Source of the DNA: an uncultured Chloroflexota bacterium
GTDB taxonomy: Bacteria; Chloroflexota; Limnocylindria; Limnocylindrales; CSP1-4
Direction of reading: 5' to 3'
Assembly (NCBI GenBank): GCA_903928275.1
Contig: CAIYQJ010000255.1
Span: forward strand, 1 to 26,385
Length of the DNA stretch: 26,385 bases
Within the stretch, counting starts at the first letter, position 1; the number at the start of each line of letters is the position of its first letter. Shown piece after piece: positions 1 to 7,190 of the stretch. The notes beneath the pieces are model-generated. The model saw only the letters and a program-made list of their open reading frames with translations, was not told where the DNA came from and searched no databases. The position numbers were made by a program, and so were the translations under genes.

Positions 1-120
1 GCGGCCCCGGCCGCGCCGGCCCCGGCCGCGCCCGCCATCCTGCGGCGACGCGCGCCGAGCCGTGCAGACGGCGCCGGGCGACATCCCCCGGCGCGGGGCA
101 ACGGCCTCCGGCGCGCCCGA
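1..120. other. Left-edge stretch with a 15-bp GC-rich direct repeat and a possible gene start on the minus strand
   Basis: Bases 3-17 and 18-32 are identical 15-mers (GGCCCCGGCCGCGCC), and the period continues to the left edge. On the minus strand an ATG at 38 would open an Ala/Gly-rich reading frame (MAGAAGAGAAGA) that leaves the window, preceded by a weak GCAGG. This would place a gene 82 bp after the GerW-like gene, in the same direction. The stretch is too short to tell a low-complexity N-terminus from chance GC-rich sequence. Confidence 0.2.
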
Positions 121-519
121 TCAGCGACGCGCGAGGGTCCGCACGATCGATCGCAACACCAGCAGGCCCACGACGACGACGATGGCGCGCTGGACGGCCA
201 GGCTGTTCATGTCCGTGACGGGCTTCCACTCGACCTCGCCGCCCTTGATGACATACACGCCGGCAGGAGTCGCTCGCACGCCGTACCCCATCCCGTACCC
301 GGTGTCGGGCGTGCCGGTGGCCGCGTCGCCCGCCTCCGCGCCTTCGCCCGCGGCCGTGTCGCCGGTCGCGCCCTTGCTCGTCCCGCCCCCGGCGCCGGCG
401 CCGCCCATCACGTTCGCGACGGGGATGACCGTCATGCCGTCCTTCTCATACGGCTCACCGAACACGCGCTTGACGGTCATCGCGTCCCGCGCATGGGTCA
501 GGACTTCGTTCACGTCCAT
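121..519 (-). CDS. GerW/YtfJ-family protein
   Basis: A 132-residue protein of the sporulation YtfJ/GerW family (Spore_YtfJ). The family signs are the N-terminal helix followed by 'VKRVFGEPYEKDGMTVIPVANV' spread over residues 17-38, a Gly-rich middle (39-85, with GAGAGGG and GYGMGYG), then 'TPAGVYVIKGGEVEWKPV' over 84-101 and a C-terminal hydrophobic helix (about 111-126) that could anchor it in the membrane. I chose the ATG at 519 because GAGGGGA lies just upstream (526-532) and the length is typical; a longer open frame upstream has no family similarity. In Bacillus the homologue is needed for spore germination, but the family is common in bacteria that do not form spores, and nothing else here suggests sporulation. 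The exact role is unknown. The nearest upstream gene on this strand is an eroded NTF2-like tail. Confidence 0.88.
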   Translation of the reverse strand: MDVNEVLTHARDAMTVKRVFGEPYEKDGMTVIPVANVMGGAGAGGGTSKGATGDTAAGEGAEAGDAATGTPDTGYGMGYGVRATPAGVYVIKGGEVEWKPVTDMNSLAVQRAIVVVVGLLVLRSIVRTLARR

Positions 520-787
520 CGGTCGTCCCCTCGTGCATCTTCGTGATCGGGCGCCCGCGCCGATCGGTCGCCGGGGCATGACCGGGACGACGCGACGCGG
601 TCGTGGCGCTGGGGGATACGGTCGCGCCTCCCAGGCCCGACGGCCAGAGCCGGAGGTCCCCGGGACGCGTGCCGGGCCGACCGGACCCCAGGGCGCGGTG
701 CAGCGCCCGTCGCCGGCCCGGGACGGGGCCACGCGCTGACGGTCGGCGCGTTGGTCCACCGGCTGGGGCGGCCCGTCGTCTCCGCGA
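520..787. other. Non-coding stretch between GerW-like gene and NTF2-like remnant
   Basis: Six-frame reading shows only Arg/Pro/Gly-rich frames typical of random GC-rich DNA. Apart from the ribosome binding site of the GerW-like gene at 526-532 I see no gene, RNA or clear promoter. Confidence 0.5.
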
Positions 788-905
788 TCAGTCGCGGACC
801 TCTGTCGCCTGGGACCAGACGACCTGCCACCGGCCGCCGCGGCGCTCGCACAGGTCGATGTGCCAGAACTGTCGGCGGGGCGTGGAGATCCCGTCGACCC
901 GAGTC
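788..905 (-). pseudogene. Eroded C-terminal tail of an NTF2-like (DUF4440/SnoaL-type) protein
   Basis: Read on the minus strand, the last 24 codons before a TGA at 788-790 give 'HIDLCERRGGRWQVVWSQATEVRD' (quoted in two overlapping parts: HIDLCERRGGRW and GRWQVVWSQATEVRD). This is the typical final beta-hairpin of DUF4440/NTF2-like proteins, where a polar strand, 'RRDGRWQ', and a short hydrophobic strand end the fold. The frame upstream of about 905 loses all similarity and soon runs into the 3' end of the BMP-family gene, so the N-terminal two thirds of the fold is missing and there is no credible start. I read it as a decaying remnant left after deletion. The similarity is short, so a chance frame cannot be fully excluded. 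Confidence 0.45.
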
Positions 906-929
906 GGTCCGTCGGGCCGGGTGCCGGCC

Positions 930-1949
930 TCAGGGCTTGATCGAGCCGTCCGCCAGACCCGCCAGCGCGGTGCGGAGCTTCGCGTCGAGCCCCGCGGGCG
1001 CCTTCGCGTTGCGGATCGGCGCGAGGCCGATCCCTCCGTTCGCCGCATCGTTGCGGTACTCGCCGCCTTGGAGCCCGCCCGCGGCGAACCGCCCGATGGC
1101 GAGGGACGTCGCCCGCCCGGCGCGCTTCACGGCGCTCGTCAGGATGCAGCTCTTGAACGCGGTGGCCTGCAGGTACTGATCGACGTCCACGCCGATGGCC
1201 CACCGCCGGGCATCGCAGGCGGCCGCGAACACCCCGAGCCCCGCCGCGCCCGCGACGTCGAAGACGACGTCCGCGCCCTGGGTGATCTGACCGCGCGCGG
1301 CCGTCTCCGCGAGTCCCGATCGCATGAAGTCGCCGGTGTAGGACGTCAGGACGTGCATCCCTGCGTGGACCGATGCAGCGCCATCGCGGTAGCCCGCGAT
1401 GAAGTCGACGACCGCTGGGACCGTCTCCATGCCGCCGACGGCACCGACCGTGCCCGTCGTGCTCATCGTGGCGGCGACGATCCCGGCGAGGTACCCGGCC
1501 TGCTTCTCCGCGAACACGAGGCGCTGGTAGTTCGGCGGCGCGCCCGCTGCGTCTACCGACTGGTCGACGCCGATGAACTGGACGTTCGCGTGGGCACGAG
1601 CCTCAGCGAGCGCCGTCTCCACCATGAGGGTCTCGAATCCGACCGTCACCACGACGTCGTAGCCCTGGTCCACGAACCACTCGATGGCCCATGCGTAGGC
1701 CTCGGGCGTCGCCGCGGGGACGATGGCCTCGGCCGAGCCGTGGACCGCCTTCGCGCCGGCGCGCACCCCTGCCCACGTGTCCTCGACGAAGCCGCGGTCC
1801 GCGAGCGCCGTCCCGTCGGTGACCAGGCCCATGCGCGGGCCCGCAGCTGCCGGGCTCGTGGCGGCGGGAGCAGGCGCCGCCGCGACCGGTGGGCCCGCGA
1901 CGGCGAGCACGAGCGCGGACGCGGAGAGGATGGCGAGCATGCGGCGCAT
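930..1949 (-). CDS. BMP-family ABC transporter substrate-binding protein
   Basis: A 339-residue exported protein of the basic membrane protein (Bmp/PnrA/Med) family, whose members bind nucleosides or related solutes for ABC import. It has a Sec signal peptide (residues 1-25, MRRMLAILSASALVLAVAG) with no lipobox cysteine, then a periplasmic-binding fold starting 'MGLVTDGTALADRGF' near 40. Family signs are 'GYDVVVTVGFET' (about 95), 'VQFIGVDQS' (about 123), 'EKQAGYLAGIVAA' (about 147), 'GTVGAVGG' (about 165), 'GADVVFDVAGAAGLGVFAAA' (about 226) and 'WAIGVDVDQ' (about 250). The start at 1949 has GGGGAG eight bases upstream. No permease or ATPase genes of an import system lie beside it, so its partners must be elsewhere or it acts as a sensor. 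Its upstream region carries repeat R2, shared with two unrelated membrane-protein genes. Confidence 0.9.
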   Translation of the reverse strand: MRRMLAILSASALVLAVAGPPVAAAPAPAATSPAAAGPRMGLVTDGTALADRGFVEDTWAGVRAGAKAVHGSAEAIVPAATPEAYAWAIEWFVDQGYDVVVTVGFETLMVETALAEARAHANVQFIGVDQSVDAAGAPPNYQRLVFAEKQAGYLAGIVAATMSTTGTVGAVGGMETVPAVVDFIAGYRDGAASVHAGMHVLTSYTGDFMRSGLAETAARGQITQGADVVFDVAGAAGLGVFAAACDARRWAIGVDVDQYLQATAFKSCILTSAVKRAGRATSLAIGRFAAGGLQGGEYRNDAANGGIGLAPIRNAKAPAGLDAKLRTALAGLADGSIKP

Positions 1950-1994
1950 CGGACGGCTCCCCGGGACGCGTCTCGCGGGTCGGTCCCGCCCCCG

Positions 1995-2062
1995 GCTCGA
2001 CGCGGTCCCGGCGGCACCGTTGCGGACCGCGCGTCACAGCCTCCCGCTCCGCTCGATCGTGG
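1995..2062 (-). repeat. Repeat R2, copy 1 (leader block of the BMP-family gene)
   Basis: This 68-bp block aligns without gaps to 6884-6951 at 53 of 68 positions by my count, and its core (plus-strand ACCGCGCGTC, then AGCCTCCCGCTC) recurs at 8141-8201. It lies 45 bp upstream of the start codon at 1949. Similarity to copy 2 continues more weakly toward the start codon (GACCCGCG, CGTCC, GGG spaced alike). Confidence 0.6.
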
Positions 2063-2186
2063 CGCCGGCGTGATCCGGGCGCTAGGGCCGGACGGCGCGT
2101 TCGTCCTCGCAAGGTCGCTTGCATGCGTGGGGTAGGCTACGCCGACCACGCCGGCGTCCCCCGGCGGGTGACAGGGAGGTCAAGCG

Positions 2187-2435
2187 ATGGCTCGCTTCAT
2201 GGACGTCCACTCCGGTTTCCAGGGCGTCACCGCCGAGCAGCTGCAGGCTGCCCACGATGCGGATCTCCTGATCGAGGCGGACGAGGGAGTCCACTTCGAG
2301 CAGGCCTGGCTCGATCCCGTGGCAGGCAAGGTCTTCTGCCTCTCCACGGGTCCGTCGAAGGAGGCCGTCATGCGCATCCACGAGCGGGCAGGGCACGCGA
2401 CCGCCGAGGTGTACGAGCTGCCCATCGAAGTCTGA
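2187..2435 (+). CDS. DUF4242 (SCO4226-like nickel-binding) small protein
   Basis: An 82-residue protein of the DUF4242 family, whose best known member is the Streptomyces nickel-binding protein SCO4226, a small ferredoxin-like alpha/beta fold. Recognisable features are 'FMDVHSGFQGVTAEQLQAAH' around residues 4-23, 'HFEQAWLDPVAGKVFCLSTGPSKEAVMRIHERAG' across 36-69 (the segment with the 'KVFCL..GPSKEAV..IHE.AGH' signature) and 'ATAEVYELPIEV' at the end. Residues at the known metal site (His, Cys, Asp) are plausible here, but I cannot assign ligands from sequence alone. AGGGAGG at 2173-2179, seven bases before ATG, fixes the start. It is a single gene, convergent with the DUF2461 gene. Cellular role is unknown. 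Confidence 0.85.
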   Translation: MARFMDVHSGFQGVTAEQLQAAHDADLLIEADEGVHFEQAWLDPVAGKVFCLSTGPSKEAVMRIHERAGHATAEVYELPIEV

Positions 2436-2466
2436 TCGGCCGGACCTCGGCCGCCGCGGATGCGCG

Positions 2467-2500
2467 GAGCCGGGTCGTCCGTCCGCGGATGGCCCGGCTC
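2467..2500. terminator. Hairpin between two convergent genes
   Basis: GAGCCGGG (2467-2474) pairs perfectly with CCCGGCTC (2493-2500) around an 18-nt loop that itself contains TCCGCGGA. It sits in the 117-bp gap between the ends of the DUF4242 and DUF2461 genes, where a bidirectional terminator would be expected. There is no T-run, so this may be a GC-rich-genome terminator or only a structured spacer. Confidence 0.35.
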
Positions 2501-2552
2501 GCCCGGTCCCGCGGCCCGCGTGCCCGTCCGGCTCGCCGCCCTGCGGCCTCGA

Positions 2553-3209
2553 TCAGGCGAGGCCCGCGAGCAGGCGGAAGACCGGCATGGCGGTGACGAA
2601 GTCGTCCGCGAGCATGTCGGGAAGGTCGGGAGAGAACGCATCGTCGTCGGACAGGTGCCGGCTGAAGATGACGTCCTTCAGCTTGAGGAGCTCCGCGTCG
2701 GGATGGTCCGCGGGGAACCCGGCCGGGGTGCGCTTGAGCCGGTCGCCCTCGACCTGGCCGAAGGCGCGCACGAAGGCGGGGTCGTCCAGCGCCGCATGGA
2801 CCTCGTCGGCCCGGTTCGCGACCGCCGCCCTCCAGGCGGCGAGCCGCGCCGGCTCCGGGTGCCACATGCCGCCGCCCGCGTAGATCTCGCCCGGCCCGAG
2901 GCTGAAGTAGCCGTCGGCGCCGCCACCCACCCACGGGAAGGTCGCGGCCACGTTCGTCTTGTAGGGAGACTTGTCCTTCGAGAAGCGGACGTCGCGGTAG
3001 ATCCGGAACGGCGAGCGAGCCGGATCGGCGACGAGCGGGATATCCCGCGCCGCGAAGCGCTCCCCCAACGCGGCGATCAGGTCCCCGAGCGGCTGCTTCA
3101 GCAGGCGCTCGAACTCCGCCTTGCGCGGCTGGAACCATGCCCGGTCGTTGTTCGCGGCGAGGTCGACGAGGAACTGGACCCCCTCGCGGGTGAATCCGTC
3201 GAAGCCCAT
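2553..3209 (-). CDS. DUF2461 (TIGR02453) family protein
   Basis: A 218-residue protein of the DUF2461/TIGR02453 family, widespread and of unknown biochemical role. Typical features: 'GFTREGVQFLVDLAANNDRAWF' across residues 5-26, 'PLGDLIAALGERF' around 40, 'RIYRDVRFSKDKSPYKTNVAA' across 69-89 (the signature 'R.YRD.RFSKDKSPYKT'), then 'GYFSLGPGEIYAGGGMWHPEPARLAAWR' across 99-126, and 'LKLKDVIFSRHLSDDDAFSPDL' toward the end (usually a 'K...v.r.l.d....p' pattern). The ATG at 3209 is preceded by GAGGGGG (3215-3221); the open frame continues upstream without family similarity. Length is normal for the family. It faces the DUF4242 gene tail to tail and is divergent from the dehydrogenase/ADC fusion gene. 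Confidence 0.88.
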   Translation of the reverse strand: MGFDGFTREGVQFLVDLAANNDRAWFQPRKAEFERLLKQPLGDLIAALGERFAARDIPLVADPARSPFRIYRDVRFSKDKSPYKTNVAATFPWVGGGADGYFSLGPGEIYAGGGMWHPEPARLAAWRAAVANRADEVHAALDDPAFVRAFGQVEGDRLKRTPAGFPADHPDAELLKLKDVIFSRHLSDDDAFSPDLPDMLADDFVTAMPVFRLLAGLA

Positions 3210-3270
3210 GGTGATCCCCCTCGTGCGCGCGCCGGCAGGCGGGCCGCGGATCGCAGCCGCCGACCCCCCG

Positions 3271-3301
3271 ACTGTAGCCCGGAGTCGATGAGCCGGCACG
3301 G
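3271..3301 (-). promoter_or_regulatory. R1-like motif with a possible -10 box upstream of the DUF2461 gene
   Basis: On the minus strand this contains TACAGT (3271-3276) 61 bp before the start codon. The plus-strand text GTAGCCCGGAGTCGATG matches the R1 repeat core (compare 8291-8310). No convincing -35 box is seen, so the promoter call is tentative. Confidence 0.3.
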
Positions 3302-3400
3302 CCGGCGTCGCGTCCGCGCGCCCTCGCGCCCGCCCGGCCGGACGACGCGGGACCGGGCCCGGCAGGCCTCCCGCCATCGATGCGGGCCCACGCGGCGGCG

Positions 3401-3406
3401 TATCGT
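3401..3406 (+). promoter_or_regulatory. Possible -10 box for the dehydrogenase/ADC fusion gene
   Basis: TATCGT lies 52 bp upstream of the start codon in an otherwise GC-rich spacer. The expected -35 position is not consensus-like, so this is only a candidate. Confidence 0.3.
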
Positions 3407-3458
3407 GCTCGGTGCGTCCATCGAGATGTTCGGGCCCGCGAGGCCCCAGAGGAGTGCC

Positions 3459-5162
3459 ATGAGCATCCAGGATGTGCGCCGCGTGCTCATCGTCGGAAGC
3501 GGCACGATGGGTCTGCAGATCGGGCTGCAGTGCGCCACCCATGACTGCCATGTCGTCCTGTACGACGTCGATCCGGCCGCCCTGGCGACGGGGATGACGC
3601 GGATCCGTGGGTACGCGGACGAGCAGGTCGCGGCGGGCCTCATCGACGCGGGCGCCCGCGAGCGCGCGCTGGCGATCATCACGACGACCACGGACCCGGC
3701 GGCCGCGGCGGCGGATGCGGACCTGTTGAGCGAGTCGGTGCCGGAGGATCCGGCACTCAAGGGGCGCGTGCTGGGGCAGTTCGACTCCCTGTGCCCACCG
3801 CGGACGATCTTCACGACGAACACCTCCTCCCTCCTCCCCTCGACGTTCGCGGCCGCGGCCGGGCGGCCCGACCGATTCGCCGCGCTCCACTTCCATCAGC
3901 CCGTCTGGCAGTCGAACGTGGTGGACGTCATGCCGCTGCCGGGCACGGCGCCGGAGACGACCGAGCTCCTGTGGGCGTTCGCCCGGAGGATCGGGCAGGT
4001 CCCGATCCTCGTCCGCAAGGAGAGCCCCGGCTACGTCTTCAACGCGATGTACAACGCGCTCAATCGCGAGGCGATCACGCTCGCCGCCAACGGGGTCGCC
4101 TCGGTCGAGGACGTCGACCGCGCGTGGATGGGCATCATGAAGATGCCGATCGGGCCGTTCGGGATGCTCGACGGCGTCGGCATCGACACCGTCTGGCACA
4201 TCACTGACTACTGGGCGGGTCGGACCGGCGATGCCCAGCTCCAGCGGAACGCGGCCTTCCTCAGGGGGTACATCGACCGCGGCTGCGTCGGCGTCAAGAG
4301 TGGCGAGGGCTTCTACCGCTACCCGGGTCCCGCCTGGGCGACCCCGGGCTTCGTGGCGGCCGGCACCATCGCGGCCGAGTCGACCGCGACCGCCGCCCCG
4401 CTGCCGTCGACGCCTCCACGGGATCGTCCCTGGGGCTTCCGCGGCCAGCGCGGCATCACCGCCGCGTTCGCGCCGGCCGATCCCGCGCTCTACCGGTCGC
4501 TCCTCCCCGCGGCCTTCGACATGCCGTCATCGCCCCTGGTGGTCGTGGCGGTCGTCGAGTACCACGACGTGACGCTGCCCCTCGTCCCGTACCGCGAGGG
4601 ATACGTCCTGCTGCAGTGCACCTACCAGGGACGGGCCGGCTGGTCCGTGGTCACGATGCCCGTCGACGACCGGACCGCGTGCGACGGGGGCCGGTCGATC
4701 GGCTTCCCCAAGTACGTCGCCGACAGCATCGCCCTGGGGGAGGCGGACGGCTCCTGGAGCGGTCACGTGACCCACCAGGGTCGGGAGATCATGGCGGTCG
4801 CCTTCGGGCCGAACGACGATGCCCAGCCGAGCGTGACGAGCAGCACCGACCCGGGGCTGCCCTGCTTCCTGCTCCTGCCTCCGGCCCAGGGCCCGCTGGT
4901 CAACCGGGTCGACACGCGACTGTTCGGACCGCGGCGCGCCGCCATGACGGTGGGATCGGCGACGCTCCGGGCGGACCCCGGGGAGACGTGGGCCGGGCTG
5001 CTGCCGGCCGGCGGAGGCCCGGTGTCCGCGACGTTCGACGAGATGACGGGGGACTGGATCCTGGCGGATGCCGGCACCAGCAACCCGACGTCGGGGTCCC
5101 TCGGCGGGGCGCTGCGGCGCCTCATGGGCAGGCGGCCGCAGGAGAAGCCCGGGAATCCCTGA
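3459..5162 (+). CDS. Fusion protein: 3-hydroxyacyl-CoA dehydrogenase plus acetoacetate-decarboxylase-like domain
   Basis: A 567-residue two-domain enzyme. Residues 1-290 are an L-3-hydroxyacyl-CoA dehydrogenase: NAD-binding GSGTMG (13-18), acidic end of beta2 (YDVD, 35-38), NTSS (121-124), catalytic His144 in 'ALHFHQPVW', Asp157 where most relatives have Glu, Asn195 in 'PGYVFNAMYNAL', and a C-terminal helical domain (about 190-290, 'GVASVEDVDRAW', 'PIGPFGMLDGVG'). After a Pro/Thr/Ala linker (300-322) residues 323-540 match the acetoacetate decarboxylase (ADC) family: 'PWGFRGQRGITAAF', 'LVVVAVVEYHDV', and 'GRSIGFPKYVADS' with Lys418 in the place of the Schiff-base lysine. The start at 3459 has AGAGGAG at 3448-3454. 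A single chain could process a 3-hydroxyacyl or 3-oxoacyl substrate. ADC-like folds often do other chemistry, so decarboxylation is inference. The gene stands alone, with no thiolase or CoA-transferase near. Confidence 0.85.
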   Translation: MSIQDVRRVLIVGSGTMGLQIGLQCATHDCHVVLYDVDPAALATGMTRIRGYADEQVAAGLIDAGARERALAIITTTTDPAAAAADADLLSESVPEDPALKGRVLGQFDSLCPPRTIFTTNTSSLLPSTFAAAAGRPDRFAALHFHQPVWQSNVVDVMPLPGTAPETTELLWAFARRIGQVPILVRKESPGYVFNAMYNALNREAITLAANGVASVEDVDRAWMGIMKMPIGPFGMLDGVGIDTVWHITDYWAGRTGDAQLQRNAAFLRGYIDRGCVGVKSGEGFYRYPGPAWATPGFVAAGTIAAESTATAAPLPSTPPRDRPWGFRGQRGITAAFAPADPALYRSLLPAAFDMPSSPLVVVAVVEYHDVTLPLVPYREGYVLLQCTYQGRAGWSVVTMPVDDRTACDGGRSIGFPKYVADSIALGEADGSWSGHVTHQGREIMAVAFGPNDDAQPSVTSSTDPGLPCFLLLPPAQGPLVNRVDTRLFGPRRAAMTVGSATLRADPGETWAGLLPAGGGPVSATFDEMTGDWILADAGTSNPTSGSLGGALRRLMGRRPQEKPGNP

Positions 5163-5419
5163 CGTCGACGAGCGTGGCGCCGTGGTCGCGACCAGGCTGA
5201 AGCTCTCCCGGGGGCTTCGTCGGCGCCCACAGGTTGACCGTGCGACGCGTCCGCGCAACGGTTAGCGTGTCGGGAGCGCCCCGCGGCCGCACGCCCGCAG
5301 GAAGTCGTCGTCACGACATCCGCTCCCGATCGACCGCGCGGCTGGTGGGCTCCGCCTGCCGGTCCGTCGCTCCGATCGCGGAGCACTCACCCGATCATCC
5401 CGACAGCGCGGAGCCCGGC
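5163..5419. other. Spacer upstream of the VIT-family gene
   Basis: No coding frame with protein-like composition. TTGACC (about 5234) and TAGCGT (about 5263) occur but are 23 bp apart, too far for a standard promoter, so I do not call one. Confidence 0.4.
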
Positions 5420-6154
5420 ATGGCAGAGAGCACCCCCAGCGATCAGCCGGAGTCCCGGGAGACCGTCGGGTTCGGCGGCCTCGGCGCCAAGCTGAACTGG
5501 CTGCGGGCTGCGGTGCTCGGCGCCAACGACGGCGTGGTGTCCGGGTCGGGCATCACCATCGGCGTCGCGGCGGCCGACCCCACCAACCTGCACGCCATCA
5601 TGGTCGCCGGCGTGGCCGGCCTGCTGGCAGGTGCCTCGGCGATGGCCATGGGCGAGTACGTGTCGGTGTCCAGCCAGCGCGACACCGAGGAAGCGCTGAT
5701 CGCCAGAGAACGCCACGATCTGGAGCACACCCCGGTGGAGGAGTTCGACGAGCTGGTCGACGTCTACCGAGGCCAGGGGCTGTCCGAGGCGACCGCGCGG
5801 ACCGTCGTGCTGGAGCTGACCGCTCACAACACGCTGGCCGCCCACCTGCGCGCCGAGTACGGCGTACACCAGGAGGAGCTGACAACTCCCTGGCACGCGG
5901 CGATCGCGTCCGCGGTGTCGTTCACAGCGGGCTTCCTGCTGCCGTTGACGTGCATGCTCCTCTGCCCGGCCGAGCTGCGGATCCCGGTCACGGTCATCGT
6001 CGGGCTCGCCGGGCTGCTCCTCACCGGCTGGGCGAGCGCGGTGATCTCCGGCTCGCCGAAGGCCCGCCCGATCCTCCGCAATGTCATCGGCGGCTCGATC
6101 GCCATGCTGCTCACCTGGGGCATCAGCCAGCTCTTCCACGTGAGCACGGGGTAG
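5420..6154 (+). CDS. VIT1/CCC1-family metal (Fe2+/Mn2+) transporter
   Basis: A 244-residue membrane protein of the CCC1/VIT1 (nodulin-21-like) family, which moves Fe2+ or Mn2+ out of the cytoplasm, usually with proton exchange. Family signs: TM1 with 'AAVLGANDGVVSGSGITIG' (30-48; Asp37 on the transport path), TM2 ending in 'GASAMAMGEYVSVSSQ' (71-86, the conserved GEYVS), a cytoplasmic helical loop rich in Glu and His (about 88-157, 'DTEEALIARERHDLEHTPVEE'), and three further membrane segments (about 160-180, 186-208, 218-238). GGAG at 5410-5413, six bases before ATG, supports the start at 5420; an upstream in-frame extension looks non-coding. Together with the ferritin at 21527-22057 it points to iron or manganese handling, though the two genes are far apart. 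It is convergent with the next gene. Confidence 0.9.
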   Translation: MAESTPSDQPESRETVGFGGLGAKLNWLRAAVLGANDGVVSGSGITIGVAAADPTNLHAIMVAGVAGLLAGASAMAMGEYVSVSSQRDTEEALIARERHDLEHTPVEEFDELVDVYRGQGLSEATARTVVLELTAHNTLAAHLRAEYGVHQEELTTPWHAAIASAVSFTAGFLLPLTCMLLCPAELRIPVTVIVGLAGLLLTGWASAVISGSPKARPILRNVIGGSIAMLLTWGISQLFHVSTG

Positions 6155-6195
6155 AAGACCTCGGGCCGGGGGCGCCCGTCGCAGGGCCGGCTCCC

Positions 6196-6837
6196 CTACG
6201 GGTCGCGCAGCCGACGACCGATGAGCAGGCCGACGACGAACCCCGGGGTCATCATGACGAGCCCGATGACCCCGATGACGATCGCCGTGGCCTCGAGCCC
6301 CCTCATCAGGAGAGGGTCGCACCACGCGGGGCACGCGGCCACGCTGCCGATCCCGAGCGCTGACATGGGCAGCGAAATGGCCAGGAAGCCGGCCACGGCC
6401 CCACACCCGAGGAGGACGCATCCGCGGCCCGGGCATCCCCGGAGCGCCGCCACGAGCCCGGCTGCCGCCGCGGTGCACGCGGGCGTCGCGATCCACGTCG
6501 AGAGCCTCAGGAGCTCGCGCCCGAGGGAAGCGTTGGAAAGGCCGGTGGCCAGCAGGGATGCCGCGAACAGCACCGGGCCAACGAGCGCGAGTCCGACGAG
6601 CCAGCGGACTGCCTGGTGCCGTCGCTCGACCCAACCGAGTCGGAGCGCCACGAGGATGGTGAGCAGCGGGACGATCTCGAGCAGCGCCTTGACGGGCTCG
6701 GACCACTGGCCGCCGTCGAACCACGGGTGGCCGCCGTATTCGATCCCTGACCCCAGCCAGACCAGCAGGATCGCCGCCTCGGCGCCGAGCAGGAACACCA
6801 GAACCTGCCAGCCGATCCTGGCCCGTCGCGTGGCCAT
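6196..6837 (-). CDS. Multi-pass membrane protein of unknown function (paralogue A)
   Basis: A 213-residue protein with about five to six membrane segments: 9-27 ('VLVFLLGAEAAILLVWLGS' region), 50-68, 77-99, 112-131, 140-160 and 185-208, ending in a basic tail 'IGRRLRDP'. I do not recognise a named family. It is clearly a paralogue of the next gene upstream: 'GW-VLVFLLGAEAA' against 'GWHVLLFLLGVEAA', 'LRLGWVERRHQAVRWLVGLALVG' (spread) against the same block with conservative changes, and both end in a 'GHRIRD/GRRLRD' tail. It lacks the zinc-ribbon N-terminus of its partner and has four cysteines in the second half (CPGRGCVLLGC). GGGGGTGA lies just before the ATG at 6837. It shares the R2 leader with paralogue B and with the BMP-family gene. 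Confidence 0.75.
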   Translation of the reverse strand: MATRRARIGWQVLVFLLGAEAAILLVWLGSGIEYGGHPWFDGGQWSEPVKALLEIVPLLTILVALRLGWVERRHQAVRWLVGLALVGPVLFAASLLATGLSNASLGRELLRLSTWIATPACTAAAAGLVAALRGCPGRGCVLLGCGAVAGFLAISLPMSALGIGSVAACPAWCDPLLMRGLEATAIVIGVIGLVMMTPGFVVGLLIGRRLRDP

Positions 6838-6883
6838 CGTTCACCCCCGGTCAGGACGTCCCCCGCGGGTCGACTCGCCAGTG

Positions 6884-6951
6884 GCTCGGCGCGGTCCCGG
6901 CGGCCGGGATGTGGGCCGCGCGTCCAAGCCTCCGGCTCGACGGGATGGTGG
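6884..6951 (-). repeat. Repeat R2, copy 2 (leader block of paralogue A)
   Basis: Gapless 68-bp match to copy 1 at 1995-2062 (53 of 68 by my count). The longest identical runs are GCGGTCCCGGCGGC and CCGCGCGTC. It lies 46 bp upstream of the start codon at 6837, against 45 bp for copy 1. Confidence 0.6.
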
Positions 6952-7069
6952 CCTCGTCCCGGAGACAGGCGCAAGAGCCGGAAGGCGCCGCCGGTGGGCG
7001 AGGGCGACGGGACCGCGGTGCCCGGTCCCGCGGGCGCGCCTGCTGGGGCCCCGTCCCCAGCCCTGCGCA

Positions 7070-7117
7070 CCCCTCGGCTGGTAGCCCGGGGTCGACACGG
7101 CAAGGTGGTCGGTCGGC
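7070..7117 (-). repeat. Repeat R1, copy B
   Basis: About 48 bp aligning with 12920-12970, 10170-10217 and 8284-8330. Shared plus-strand blocks are GGCTGGTAGCCCGGG, GTCGACACGGCAAGGT and the end GGTCGGC. It lies between paralogues B and A. Confidence 0.6.
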
Positions 7118-7190
7118 GATCGGAGCGGCTCGCGGACCCCGCGGCGACGGACTTCCCGACCGATCCTCCTGCCTCGTGTCAGGCGGGCGG

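Larger units (their letters stand above)
6838..7190. other. Intergenic region between the two paralogues, holding R2 and R1 copies
   Basis: 353 bp with no coding frame of protein-like composition. It contains R2 copy 2 (6884-6951), 46 bp from the start codon, and R1 copy B (7070-7117). Confidence 0.5.

Noticed and set aside
603..2135. Plus-strand open frame of 510 codons opposite the BMP-family gene
   Set aside because: Arg/Gly/Asp-rich antisense frame typical of GC-rich codon bias. The minus strand has a signal peptide and family motifs.
5234..5268. TTGACC and TAGCGT upstream of the VIT-family gene as a promoter
   Set aside because: The spacing of 23 bp is too long for a sigma-70 type promoter, and no extended -10 is present.
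5387..6844. Minus-strand frame of 485 codons opposite the VIT-family gene
   Set aside because: Shadow frame with no membrane or domain pattern; the plus strand carries the conserved GANDG and GEYVS motifs.
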